A stretch of DNA of 64,000 nt. It comes from Bifidobacterium olomucense. GTDB lineage: Bacteria > Actinomycetota > Actinomycetes > Actinomycetales > Bifidobacteriaceae. The notes beneath the pieces are model-generated. The model saw nothing but the letters and a program-made list of their open reading frames with translations. It made no database searches and was not told the DNA's origin. The stretch covers positions 372,001 through 436,000 of the forward strand of contig NZ_JAAIIG010000001.1 of NCBI RefSeq assembly GCF_012932375.1, written 5' to 3'. A program made the position numbers and the translations under genes. Below, piece by piece: positions 7,538 through 19,702 of the stretch (within the stretch, counting starts at the first letter, position 1; each line of letters starts with the position of its first letter).

Positions 7538-10201
7538 ATGAAGAAGACAGCACTTTGGAAAGACGCGTGGCGCGCCATCGCCGGGAACGGCAAACGCTTC
7601 GCCGCCATGCTGGTGATCGTGGCGGTCGGCGTGATGATGCTCGGAGGTCTCAATACCATCGCCAAAGATATTCGCTCCGGCTTGGACGAATTCTTTGACG
7701 CTACCGCTATGCATGACGTCTCTATCATCTCCACCCTCGGTTTTGATGATAACGATATTGCCGCATTGCAACATGTCGACGGTGTTGCCAAGGTCGCCGG
7801 CGAACGCTCAACTAGTGTGAGCACGACTGTCGACGGTAAGCAATCCTCGGCAACCGTCACCACCCTGAACAATCAAGGCGTTGAGCAGCCATATCTCAAG
7901 GACGGCAGACTGCCGAAGTCGGCTCATGAAATCGCAGTCACCGAGCAGTATCTGAACGATAGCGGTAAATCACTGGGCGATACTTTGACTTTCAAGCCCG
8001 ATGATTCGCTCACATCCGCGGCATCGACTTCCGCGAATGGCGCAACCGGCACGTTTTCAGACGGCAAGTACACCATTGTCGGAACGGTGATTGATCCGAA
8101 CGATATCGTCAACCCGACCGGCCCACTGGCTTTGGTGTCCGGCTCGAAAACCGTCTATTCGATGTTCGTTGCCGAAGATTCGCTGAACGACGCTGACGCT
8201 TCCTATACGTCGGTGGTGCTCACGGTATCCGGTGCGAAAGCGATGAACACGTACGATGGCGACTACCTCAACACCGTTGCTGACGCGGTTTCCAATATCG
8301 AATCCATTCAGACCGATCGTGAACAGGCGCGTACGGATACTGTGCATCAAGCCGCGCTGGACAAGGCCATGGCATCCATTGATGCGCAAAGGGCCAAAAT
8401 CGAGGCCTTGCCGGACGGATTGCCCGCCAAGACGGCCGCCGAGCAGAAGATTGCCGAAGCTGAAGCACAAGCCAAAAGTACGGTGGATGCCATGCCGAAA
8501 GCCCAATGGATTATCCGCGACCGCAGTGCCGTGACCAGTTATGAGGATGTGAAAACCCAAACTGAAATGATTGCTCGCTTGGGCACGATGTTCCCGGTGC
8601 TGTTCCTCATCATCGCACTGCTGGTAAGTCTCACTGCGATCACGCGCATGGTCGAGGAGGATCGCGGACTTATCGGTACCTACAAAGCGCTCGGTTACAC
8701 GCGCCATGAAATCATGCTCAAATACCTGGTGTATTCAGGGGCCGCATGCCTGTTCGGCGGACTGCTCGGTGATGTGCTAGGCCTGATCGGGTTGCCGTTC
8801 GTGTTCACGCGCAAAATCATTACCAATATGTATGTGTTGCCGGACTATCCGCTGCTGGTGGATTGGAAGATTGCCCTGGGCGGCGTACTGCTGTTCCTGG
8901 TCATCATCACCGGCGCCGCCATGATCGCATGCACTGGTTCGCTGCGATTGGAACCAGCCGAACTGATGCGCCCCAAAGCGCCCAAGGCCGGCAAAACCAT
9001 TGTCCTGCAGCGTATCGGATTCATCTGGAATCACCTGAGCTTCCTTGGCAAGGTGACCGCGCGCAACCTGTTCCGTTACAAGTCCCGTGCGCTGATGGTG
9101 ATTATCGGCGTACTCGGCTGCACGGCATTGATGACGGCCGGATTCGGCATGGGCAGCTCCGCGCTGACCCTGATGCCGCGCCAACACAGCGAGATTGCGC
9201 CATACGATGTGCTGGCCGTGACCTCGGCTGCCAATCACGATAAGGCGCAGGCGGACTTGGATAAGGACGGTGATGTGGAGTCCACGCTGCCGTTGCAGCT
9301 CGGCAGCGTCACGCTTGCTCCGGCACAGCAGGACGGTAAGGAATCTGATACTGCGGACGATGCCAAGCTCACCGCGCAGCTTATGGTCATTCCGGACGGC
9401 AAGTCGACGGACGGTTACATCAACCTGCAAACACCGGACGGATCACCTATCGAACTGAAGTTTGCGGACGACGGTATTGTCGTTACCGCCAATGCCGCAC
9501 GCAAGCTGGCGCTCGCCGCCGGTTCCAGCGTGAACCTCACCGATCAGATGGCCAATACCGCCGACGCCACCGTGCATGAAGTCGCCCAGTACTACACCGG
9601 CAATCTGGTGGTTATGTCCCAATCCACGTATGAGCAGCTATTCGATGCGGATTATGCGCCGAATGCCGATCTCATCAACGTGCGCGGAGATGCGAACGCG
9701 CAGATAGCCTTCGCAAACGATCTGGCCGAGCAGAGCGAGTACCTATCGGTGACGAGCTCCGCCAAACAGGAGCGCGACTTCTCGAAGAGCTTCCAGCTGT
9801 TCTTCGTAATGATCGGTTTCATCGTGATCATGGCTGCGATTCTGGCCGTCGTGGTGCTTTATACGCTGGCGTCCACCAACATTTCCGAGCGCGAGCGTGA
9901 ATTGGCCACCATCAAAGTGCTGGGTTTCCGCAAACGTGAGGTGCGCAGTTACGTGAACAAGGAGATGCTGTTGCTGAGCGCCATCGGCATTGCGATTGGT
10001 CTGCCGTCCGGTCGGGCATTGCTTGGTTTTCTGGTGAGCAAGCTTGATCTGCCGGGCATGAACATCGTGCCGAACGTGGCATGGTTCTGCTATGCGGCCG
10101 CTGCTTTGCTCGCGCTCGCCTTCACCATGCTGGTGAGCCTGGCCACGAACCGCGCGCTTGATCGCATCGATATGGTCGGCGCGTTGAAGAGTCCGGAGTG
10201 A
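7538..10201 (+). CDS. ABC transporter permease, FtsX/MacB type, with extracellular coiled coil
   Basis: 887 aa from the ATG at 7538 (AAGGAA upstream). One membrane helix lies near residues 20-42, then comes a large extracellular domain with an Ala/Lys/Glu-rich coiled coil at about 270-320 (KMxxI-like heptads, AAEQKIAEAEAQAK). Three helices (about 340-490) follow, then a helix near 520-545, a second extracellular domain, and three C-terminal helices (about 755-880) with the FtsX hallmark LGFRKREVRSYVNKE. These duplicated-FtsX mechanotransmission exporters handle peptides or lipids, or drive envelope changes. TetR-linked exporters of this type are frequent in bifidobacteria. The substrate is unknown. 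Confidence 0.9.
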   Translation: MKKTALWKDAWRAIAGNGKRFAAMLVIVAVGVMMLGGLNTIAKDIRSGLDEFFDATAMHDVSIISTLGFDDNDIAALQHVDGVAKVAGERSTSVSTTVDGKQSSATVTTLNNQGVEQPYLKDGRLPKSAHEIAVTEQYLNDSGKSLGDTLTFKPDDSLTSAASTSANGATGTFSDGKYTIVGTVIDPNDIVNPTGPLALVSGSKTVYSMFVAEDSLNDADASYTSVVLTVSGAKAMNTYDGDYLNTVADAVSNIESIQTDREQARTDTVHQAALDKAMASIDAQRAKIEALPDGLPAKTAAEQKIAEAEAQAKSTVDAMPKAQWIIRDRSAVTSYEDVKTQTEMIARLGTMFPVLFLIIALLVSLTAITRMVEEDRGLIGTYKALGYTRHEIMLKYLVYSGAACLFGGLLGDVLGLIGLPFVFTRKIITNMYVLPDYPLLVDWKIALGGVLLFLVIITGAAMIACTGSLRLEPAELMRPKAPKAGKTIVLQRIGFIWNHLSFLGKVTARNLFRYKSRALMVIIGVLGCTALMTAGFGMGSSALTLMPRQHSEIAPYDVLAVTSAANHDKAQADLDKDGDVESTLPLQLGSVTLAPAQQDGKESDTADDAKLTAQLMVIPDGKSTDGYINLQTPDGSPIELKFADDGIVVTANAARKLALAAGSSVNLTDQMANTADATVHEVAQYYTGNLVVMSQSTYEQLFDADYAPNADLINVRGDANAQIAFANDLAEQSEYLSVTSSAKQERDFSKSFQLFFVMIGFIVIMAAILAVVVLYTLASTNISERERELATIKVLGFRKREVRSYVNKEMLLLSAIGIAIGLPSGRALLGFLVSKLDLPGMNIVPNVAWFCYAAAALLALAFTMLVSLATNRALDRIDMVGALKSPE

Positions 10202-10232
10202 CGGCGTCGTCGCGGGTTTGCCGGATCCGATT

Positions 10233-10345
10233 CCTTTGTATGTTCGCGTGATTAACGAGTAGTGCGCGAACGTACAAAGGTTTTGGAGGTCTAAATCCTT
10301 TGTAAGTTCGCGTGGGTCTCGTCAATCGCGCGAACATACAAACGG
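10233..10345. repeat. Nested palindromic repeat unit, copy A
   Basis: Two hairpins in tandem. Hairpin 1 has arms CCTTTGTATGTTCGCG (10233-10248) and CGCGAACGTACAAAGG (10265-10280) around a 16-nt loop; hairpin 2 has arms at 10297-10312 and 10329-10345. Loop 1 contains GATTAACGAG and loop 2 contains a near-complement (CTCGTCAATC), so the whole unit is itself an inverted duplication. Copy B lies at 11741-11852 in the same orientation, and the two bracket the gene at 10428-11540. Either hairpin could also end transcription of the ABC exporter operon. Confidence 0.9.
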
Positions 10346-10427
10346 ATGCGGAGATGAAAGCGCCCCGCCATGCGGCGTATTCGTATTCGCGCATTCGCAT
10401 CGCGGCGCTGCGTGCCGTTTGCCGCGG

Positions 10428-11540
10428 TCACCAAACACGGCCCGCCACGTCGGTATACCGTTCATAAAACGGATGGGCTCGGGCCATAGGCACATTGGCG
10501 TCAAGGAGCTTTCTCGTCAGAGGAGTTCGTTGTTCCACCTCGGCATAGTTGACACGAATGATTGTGGTCACACCGGCTTGCTTCAAAAAGTCTTCGCGGC
10601 GACGCTCGTCATGTACGACTTGTCTGATGCTGCGTTTGCTGGTCATCGAGGGATTGACATATTTGTCTGTTCCGTCGAATTCCAGGACAATGACTCTTCC
10701 GTCAGGGGTGTGCCAGACGAAATCGACTCGTAAGGTGCCTTGCTCAGATTGCGGGGCGATGAAAACATGCTGTAGTTCGGGGACGGCGAATCCCTCGTCG
10801 ATGATGGTCCCGTAACAAAAGGATTCGCCGCCGTTTTCATTCAACGGGTTCGTATAGTAGAGCAGCCGTTGCACCGGCCCGCAATCACGCTGCATTGTGT
10901 CGCAGATTTCCAGTATCTGTTCTCGCGTTACGATGCCTCGTCGTAACGCGGAGTCGAACATGGCGATTGTTTGCGTGAATGGGTAGTGCAGTCCGCAATC
11001 GACCAGTGTCCGTGCCGGAGACGTGACGGATACCCTATCGATGATTACGGCATTGGCTGGAAGTGAGGGTGCTGTGGTTGCGGGTCCCGTGGTGGTGCTC
11101 GGGAGGAGCACGGTGCGCAGACGTCCGCTGCTCTGATATCGGACAACGCTGCAGATGGGTGGATTCTTTGCGAATACGCGTTGAACATTGCCATGTACGC
11201 GAGCGGAATTGCCGTTTGACGCAGCAATGAATATGGTCTGGCGCTGATGCAGATTCCAGTGGTATTCCAGATTGAATATGGCGGCGGCGCTGATGTCCGC
11301 GAACACCCTTTGCGGATATTGCTGAGATAGTGCTCGTATGATGTGCCGGTGCTTCTCCGGCGGAGGAATCGCATCCCAGTAGGTGCGGCGGGCATAGATG
11401 TTTCTATGCGGGCGTACCAGGATGCCGTTGCGCAGTCGGGTATATATGGCTTGACGCTCCGCCTCGGTGGACGGGTAGAAACAGCGACGGTGGCGTTCCG
11501 CATCGTTGCAGAGTCGTTCTATGGCGTGGTGTGTGTTCAT
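10428..11540 (-). CDS. AbiEi-like winged-helix protein with a nuclease-like C-terminal domain
   Basis: 370 aa. The N-terminal part (about 1-110) has the layout of type IV antitoxin AbiEi-like winged helices: RLRNGILVRPHRNIYARRTYW, then AALSQ-like and IFNLEYHWNLH. The C-terminal 120 residues show ESFCYGTIIDEGF, then VDFVWHTPDGRVIVLEFDG and later IIRVNYAEV. This resembles DUF559/Vsr-type PD-(D/E)XK folds with E...D...ExD, but the usual Lys of ExK is replaced by Asp. No partner toxin gene is adjacent. It is bracketed by two palindromic repeat units. Activity is unproven; a defence or DNA-processing role is inference. Confidence 0.65.
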   Translation of the reverse strand: MNTHHAIERLCNDAERHRRCFYPSTEAERQAIYTRLRNGILVRPHRNIYARRTYWDAIPPPEKHRHIIRALSQQYPQRVFADISAAAIFNLEYHWNLHQRQTIFIAASNGNSARVHGNVQRVFAKNPPICSVVRYQSSGRLRTVLLPSTTTGPATTAPSLPANAVIIDRVSVTSPARTLVDCGLHYPFTQTIAMFDSALRRGIVTREQILEICDTMQRDCGPVQRLLYYTNPLNENGGESFCYGTIIDEGFAVPELQHVFIAPQSEQGTLRVDFVWHTPDGRVIVLEFDGTDKYVNPSMTSKRSIRQVVHDERRREDFLKQAGVTTIIRVNYAEVEQRTPLTRKLLDANVPMARAHPFYERYTDVAGRVW

Positions 11541-11589
11541 ATGGCCATGATGGGCATGGTGAGCGCTTGGGGCAAGCCAATCCGGGGTA

Positions 11590-11638
11590 TGTGGATAACT
11601 GTTGTTTTCGCGGCGTGTCGCGTTGCGAATGTGGATAA
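11590..11638 (-). promoter_or_regulatory. Two DnaA-box-like sites 40 bp apart upstream of the AbiEi-like gene
   Basis: TGTGGATAA occurs at 11590-11598 and 11630-11638, i.e. TTATCCACA on the minus strand, a perfect match to the DnaA box consensus TTATNCACA. They lie 50 and 90 bp upstream of the start at 11540. A third box with an identical 16-nt context (CGAGTTATCCACATTC) is at 39481-39496 on the plus strand. Whether DnaA binds here is not known. Confidence 0.5.
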
Positions 11639-11740
11639 CTCGCCGGTCCGATATGTCTCGAAACGTGCGATTGACTGCGTGACGGTGCTGTGTGACGGTG
11701 CCGTGTGCTGGGCCGAGTGATTATGTTGCGGCGATCTTTT

Positions 11741-11852
11741 CCTTTGTATGTTCGCGTGATTAACGAGTAGTGCGCGAACATGCGAAGGAATTTGGGACCG
11801 AAATCCTTTGTATGTTCGCGTGGGTCTCGTTAATCGCGCGAACACACGAAGG
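11741..11852. repeat. Nested palindromic repeat unit, copy B
   Basis: Same architecture and orientation as the unit at 10233-10345. Hairpin 1 arms are at 11741-11756 and 11773-11788 with the identical 16-nt loop; hairpin 2 arms are at 11805-11820 and 11837-11852. The 16-bp spacing between hairpins is kept although its sequence differs. Left arms are identical to the consensus while the right arms carry compensable changes (GCGAAGG, CACGAAGG for ACAAAGG). Confidence 0.9.
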
Positions 11853-12060
11853 AGTGGCAGGGATGGCGGATGGGGCTGCATGGATGGGTGAGGGGACGGA
11901 CATTGGTGCGGGAGGTCGAAGGAGCGGCAGAGGGGGAGGAGAAGCGGCAGACGCAGCGGGGGACGGGAGGGAAGAAAAAGCATAGTGCGGGATGCGGGAA
12001 CGCTGGGATGCGCTGCTGTATACCGGTTGTGGCATAATTGCCAAGGCAATTTTTGGGCAT
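11853..12060. other. Gene-free, purine-rich stretch upstream of efp
   Basis: Between the palindromic repeat and efp there is no credible gene. About 11910-11985 is strongly G/A-rich on the plus strand (runs such as GAGGGGGAGGAGAAG and GGGACGGGAGGGAAG). The efp promoter must lie in the more AT-rich part after about 12015 (for example around GGCATAATTGCC), but no clear -35/-10 pair is obvious. Confidence 0.5.
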
Positions 12061-12097
12061 TGCCCCAGTGAGTCGAATTTGAAAATAGGTGAATACC

Positions 12098-12661
12098 GTG
12101 GCACAGACTACTAACGACATCAAGAACGGATCCGTCCTGAACCTGGACGGCCAGCTGTGGACCGTCCTGAAGTTCCAGCACGTCAAGCCGGGCAAGGGCC
12201 CCGCCTTCGTGCGCACCACCATCAAGAACGTGCTCTCCGGCAAGATCGTGGACAAGACCTTCAACGCCGGCATGAAGATGGAGTTCGAGACCGTTGACAA
12301 CCGTACCCTCCAGTACTCCTACGAGGACGGCGACAACTTCGTGTTCATGGACATGACCACCTACGACCAGATCATGGTTCCGAAGACCCTCGTGGGCGAC
12401 AAGGCCAAGTTCCTGCTTGAAGGCACTGACTGCCTCGTTTCCTTCCACGACGGCACCCCGCTGAACGTCGAGCTGCCGGGCTCCGTGGTCCTGACCATCA
12501 CCCACACCGAGCCGGGCCTGCAGGGCAACCGCTCCAACGCTGGCACCAAGCCGGCCACCGTTGAGACCGGTGCCGAGATCCAGGTGCCGCTGTTCATCAA
12601 CGAGGGCGATCGCGTCAAGATCAACACCACCGACGGCTCCTACACCGGCCGCGAGAACTGA
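12098..12661 (+). CDS. efp: Elongation factor P
   Basis: 187 codons from the GTG at 12098, preceded by AGGTGA; an earlier in-frame GTG at 12089 would add three residues not usual in the family. The three beta-barrel domains are complete. The tip loop reads KPGKGPAF, i.e. the palindromic PGKGP loop known from actinobacterial EF-P in which the lysine works without modification. EF-P enters the ribosomal E site and relieves stalling at polyproline. nusB follows 39 bp downstream, so the two are probably co-transcribed. Confidence 0.97.
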   Translation: MAQTTNDIKNGSVLNLDGQLWTVLKFQHVKPGKGPAFVRTTIKNVLSGKIVDKTFNAGMKMEFETVDNRTLQYSYEDGDNFVFMDMTTYDQIMVPKTLVGDKAKFLLEGTDCLVSFHDGTPLNVELPGSVVLTITHTEPGLQGNRSNAGTKPATVETGAEIQVPLFINEGDRVKINTTDGSYTGREN

Positions 12662-12700
12662 TCCTTCCCGTATCACCCGTAAAACTGGAGGACTAGAAGC

Positions 12701-13219
12701 ATGGCACGTTCCACCGCGCGCAAGAGGGCATTGAACACCCTGTACGAGGCCGATGAAAAGAGCCAGGAGATCCTGTCCCTGTTGGATGAGCGCATCGCAC
12801 ACCCCGGTGCCCAGACCCCGCTTCCCGAATACGCCATCGAAATCGTGCGTGGCGTGGCCGATCATCTGCGCACCATCGACCGGACTTTGGATGAACATTC
12901 CACTGGCTGGAAGGTGCGTCGCATGGGTGTGGTCGATCGCAATATTCTGCGTATCGCCACATGGGAGATTCTGTTCAACGGCGAGGTGCCTGACAGGGTG
13001 GCCATCGATGAGGCCCTGGCATTGGCCAAAACCTTGTGCGATGACGATTCGCCCGCTTTCATCCACGGCCTGCTGTCTGCGGTATGTGCCGATAAGGATT
13101 CCGTTGTTACCGAGGATTCGGCGCAGCATGATCAGAATAATGATGCCGCCGATCAGTCCGGTAATGACCCTGCCGATCAGTCCGATCCGTCTGCTGACAA
13201 TCAGCCGACGGTAGACTAG
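12701..13219 (+). CDS. nusB: Transcription antitermination factor NusB
   Basis: 172 aa, with GGAGGACTAGAAGC before the ATG. The start ARSTARKRALNTLYEAD is the NusB N-terminal helix with the arginine-rich RNA-binding face; the centre VDRNILRIATWEIL and PDRVAIDEALALAKTLCDD are family hallmarks. The last 40 residues are an acidic Asp/Gln/Asn-rich tail not present in shorter homologues. NusB with NusE binds boxA of rRNA leaders. It follows efp and ends in a strong terminator. Confidence 0.96.
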   Translation: MARSTARKRALNTLYEADEKSQEILSLLDERIAHPGAQTPLPEYAIEIVRGVADHLRTIDRTLDEHSTGWKVRRMGVVDRNILRIATWEILFNGEVPDRVAIDEALALAKTLCDDDSPAFIHGLLSAVCADKDSVVTEDSAQHDQNNDAADQSGNDPADQSDPSADNQPTVD

Positions 13220-13230
13220 TTTTTCTTTTT

Positions 13231-13257
13231 CAAGCCTCCCCATACGGGAGGCTTTTT
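13231..13257 (+). terminator. Intrinsic terminator after nusB
   Basis: AAGCCTCCC and GGGAGGCTT form a 9-bp stem around a 4-nt loop, followed directly by TTTTT. It separates efp-nusB from the carA operon. Confidence 0.92.
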
Positions 13258-13408
13258 TATGAGCGGATATGACCGCTCCCCATCGCTTCCCATCGGCTGT
13301 AACGCCGGTGGCCCGGTCGGCGGGCCGAAGCTTACGCGCTGCGGCGTGTGAGTCTGCGCTGGCCGTTAACCTTGGTACGAATACCCGACGAAACATAAGG
13401 GGGTTTTG

Positions 13409-14659
13409 GTGAGCCAGAACGAGTCCGGAACCATCGCAATTCCGACGTATGACCAGGACGATGCAGTCCTCGTTTTGGAAGACGGACAGGTATATGTGGG
13501 AGAGCCGTATGGTGCTCTCGGCGAGACGACCGGTGAGATCGTGTTCGCCACCGGTATGACCGGATATCAGGAGACGCTCACCGATCCCAGCTACGATCGT
13601 CAGATCGTGGTGCAGACCTTCCCTCATATAGGCGATACCGGTGTCAACAGCGAAGACCCGGAATCCTCCCGTATCTGGGTTGCCGGATACATCGTGCGCG
13701 ATCCCTCTCCGAATGTGAGCAACTGGCGCGCCGAAGGCAGCCTGGACGACGACCTCAAGAAGAATGACATCGTTGGTCTGAGCCATATCGACACCCGCAA
13801 GCTGGTGCGTCACCTTCGTTCCGCCGGCGTGATGCGCGCCGGCATCTTCTCCGGCGAGGCGCTGCTCGATCCGGTCTCCGGCAAGCTGCGCGATGTTGAT
13901 GCTCTGCTCGAAGCGGTTAAGGCCACCCCGCAGATGCGGGGTCTGAGCCTGTATGACGAGGTCTCCACCAAGGAGACGTACACCATCGAACCGTGCGGTG
14001 AGTACGAAGGCAAGGAGCCTCTGTACACCGTGGCCGCCGTGGATCTGGGCATCAAGGGCATGACCCCGCACCGCATGGCCGAGCGCGGCTGTCGCGTGCA
14101 CGTGGTGCCCTCCACCACCACGTTCGAGCAGATCGAAGCCCTGAATCCGGACGGCGTGTTCTTCTCCAATGGCCCGGGCGATCCGGAGCAGGCCGGTCCG
14201 GAAATCGAACTGCTGAGGAAGGTCTTGGATGCCGGCTATCCGTTCTTCGGCATCTGCTTCGGCAACCAGCTGCTTGGCCGCGCACTCGGCTTTGGCACCT
14301 ACAAGCTCAAGTTCGGCCATCGCGGCATCAACCAGCCGGTCAAGGACGTGACCACCGGCAAGGTGGAGGTCACCGCCCACAACCACGGCTTCGCAGTGGA
14401 CGCCCCGATCGGCAAGACGGTAGACGCTCCGTTCGAGGACGGCAAGTACGGCAAGGTGTTCGTCTCCCACATCGATCTGAACGACGACGTGGTTGAGGGT
14501 CTGCAGTGCGTGGACATCCCCGCCTTCTCCGTGCAGTACCATCCGGAAGCCGCGGCAGGCCCGCACGATGCGGCCTACCTGTTCGACCGTTTCTGCGAAC
14601 TTATGAAGAACAATCTGCGCGATGCTCGCGCCAACAGCAACATCAAGGAAGGTAAGTGA
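13409..14659 (+). CDS. carA: Carbamoyl-phosphate synthase small (glutaminase) subunit
   Basis: 416 aa from the GTG at 13409, with AAGGGGG upstream; an adjacent TTG at 13406 is possible. The N-terminal CPSase domain ([16 protein letters not shown], then [17 protein letters not shown]) is followed by a class I amidotransferase domain: [23 protein letters not shown] with the nucleophilic Cys, and VQYHPEA with the catalytic His. It hydrolyses glutamine and channels ammonia to CarB. It is somewhat longer than the usual 380 aa because of N- and C-terminal tails. carB begins 1 bp after its stop. Confidence 0.97.
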   Translation: MSQNESGTIAIPTYDQDDAVLVLEDGQVYVGEPYGALGETTGEIVFATGMTGYQETLTDPSYDRQIVVQTFPHIGDTGVNSEDPESSRIWVAGYIVRDPSPNVSNWRAEGSLDDDLKKNDIVGLSHIDTRKLVRHLRSAGVMRAGIFSGEALLDPVSGKLRDVDALLEAVKATPQMRGLSLYDEVSTKETYTIEPCGEYEGKEPLYTVAAVDLGIKGMTPHRMAERGCRVHVVPSTTTFEQIEALNPDGVFFSNGPGDPEQAGPEIELLRKVLDAGYPFFGICFGNQLLGRALGFGTYKLKFGHRGINQPVKDVTTGKVEVTAHNHGFAVDAPIGKTVDAPFEDGKYGKVFVSHIDLNDDVVEGLQCVDIPAFSVQYHPEAAAGPHDAAYLFDRFCELMKNNLRDARANSNIKEGK

Positions 14660-14660
14660 T

Positions 14661-18043
<3,383 letters not shown>

Positions 18044-18044
<1 letters not shown>

Positions 18045-18961
18045 TGAGTACACCCAGTGGTGAGGAATTGAAGGCTCAGCGGTCCGATTTCGGTTTGAGG
18101 CTGAGCCAGTCGATGGCAAAATACGGGCCTTTGTGCGTGGGTATCGATCCTCACCGCAAACTCCTCACCGACTGGGGGTATAACGTCGACGCCGAAGGTG
18201 CCGAGCTCTTCTCCATGCGTATGCTGCAGGCGGCCAATGGCAGGGCCGCCGCAGTGAAATTCCAGACGCCGATGTTCGAGCGCTACGGGTCGAAAGGCTT
18301 TGAAGCGCTCGAACGAGTGCTGTACGCCGCTCGTCAGATGGGCGTCATCACTATCGTCGATTGCCTGCACGGTGGCTTGTCCACCACGATTTCCGCCATC
18401 GCGGATGCCTATTTTAAGCCGGGCGCCCCGATGCTTGCCGATGCGATCACGCTGCTGCCATACTACGGCGCCCGTTCGCTCAATGGCCTTATTACCGAGG
18501 CGTTGGAGAATGGTCGTGGCGTGTTCATCGCTTCACTGACCTCCAACCCTGAAGGCATGAGCTTGCAGACGGCGTTGCGTCAGGGCGGTGAATACAAGGG
18601 GCATACCGTGGCATACGGCATCGCCTCCACCGCGCAGAAGCATAATGTCGGCATCGAAGGCATGGGATCGGTCGGCCTGATCATCGGAGCGACCATCGGC
18701 CAGTGGATGCAGGATTCCGGTGTGGACCCCTCCAAGTTCACCGGTCCTATTCTGTCCCCGGGCTATGGCTGGCAAGGTGCCGAGGCCAAGGATCTCAAAA
18801 CCGTGTTCCGTGGCACCAAGGGTAATGTGCTGGTCACGGTGTCTCGCTTCATCGCTTCGCATGGCCCGGATATCGCGGCATTGAGCCAGGCTACCGAGTC
18901 GATTGCTTGGGATGTGCGTCAGGCACTGATGGAAGCCACGAACGAAGGCGCCGAAGACTGA
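18044..18961 (+). CDS. pyrF: Orotidine 5'-phosphate decarboxylase family protein (type 2), degenerate active site
   Basis: 305 aa; its ATG overlaps the carB stop (TGATG). Length, the start CVGIDPHRKLLTDWG and the end SPGYGWQGAE match the long type 2 PyrF family, and its position after carAB supports a pyrimidine role. The catalytic Lys72 in AVKFQ and Asp106 are kept. However, the core motif DxKRGDIGxT reads DCLHGGLSTT (106-115): the catalytic Lys is Leu108 and the second catalytic Asp is Gly111. The reading frame is clean, so this is a change in the gene rather than a frameshift. The protein may be a pseudoenzyme or have altered activity. Confidence 0.85.
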
Positions 18962-18979
18962 CAACGACAACGATTGAGG

Positions 18980-19018
18980 CCACGGCAGTATCGTGTGATA
19001 TTGCCGTGGTTTGTTTTT
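18980..19018 (+). terminator. Intrinsic terminator between pyrF and gmk
   Basis: CCACGGCA (18980-18987) pairs with TGCCGTGG (19002-19009), the stem extended by an inner GTAT/ATAT, and followed by TTTGTTTTT. It would attenuate or end carAB-pyrF transcription before gmk. Confidence 0.88.
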
Positions 19019-19055
19019 CGCCGGCCACCAATCGCCGACAATGTGAAAGGAAGCC

Positions 19056-19652
19056 ATGACTGAGCACACTCACGCTGGTCGTCTTATCGTCCTGTCCGGT
19101 CCCACTGCCGTGGGCAAGGGCACGGTGGAAGCCAAACTGCGCGCCGACCACCCGGAAGTATGGGTGTCCGTGTCCGCTACCACCCGTGCGGCCCGTCCTG
19201 GCGAAGTGAACGGTGTGAACTATTGGTTCCTGAGCGAAGAGGAGTTCCTGCGCAAAGAGGTGGCGGGGGAGTTCCTGGAAACCGCAGTGGTGCACGGCAT
19301 GGCGTATTATGGTACGCCGTTGAAGCCGGTGGTGGAACACTTGGCCGCCGGAATTCCTACCATTCTGGAAATCGATCTGCAGGGGGCCCGTCGCGTACGT
19401 CAGCGGGCCAGCGAACTCGATTTGGAAGTGGTGTATGTGTTCATCGCTCCGCCGAGCTTTGAAGAACTCAAGCGCCGACTGATCGGGCGTGGCACTGAAA
19501 CCTCCGAACAGCAAGCGCGCCGTCTGGAAACCGCCAAGGTGGAGCTCGCCGCTGAATCCGAGTTCGATGTGACGATCGTCAACGACACCGTTGAACGTGC
19601 CGCCGACGAACTGTGGTCCGTTATCGCCGAGGAATACGGTCTGCAATCGTGA
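19056..19652 (+). CDS. gmk: Guanylate kinase
   Basis: 198 aa, with GAAAGGAAGCC before the ATG. The P-loop is SGPTAVGKGT (14-23). SVSATTRAARPGEVNGVNYWF is the GMP-binding signature, and LEIDLQGARRVRQ follows. It phosphorylates GMP/dGMP with ATP in the cytoplasm. A terminator precedes it, so it probably also has its own promoter within the short gap. Confidence 0.97.
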   Translation: MTEHTHAGRLIVLSGPTAVGKGTVEAKLRADHPEVWVSVSATTRAARPGEVNGVNYWFLSEEEFLRKEVAGEFLETAVVHGMAYYGTPLKPVVEHLAAGIPTILEIDLQGARRVRQRASELDLEVVYVFIAPPSFEELKRRLIGRGTETSEQQARRLETAKVELAAESEFDVTIVNDTVERAADELWSVIAEEYGLQS

Positions 19653-19702
19653 TCTTCGCGTACGGGCGGCAGTAACGCGCGCTATTATACGATGAATACG
19701 AT

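Noticed and set aside
11590..11638. Replication origin
   Set aside because: Only two DnaA boxes, no dnaA/dnaN/rpmH nearby and no AT-rich unwinding element next to them.
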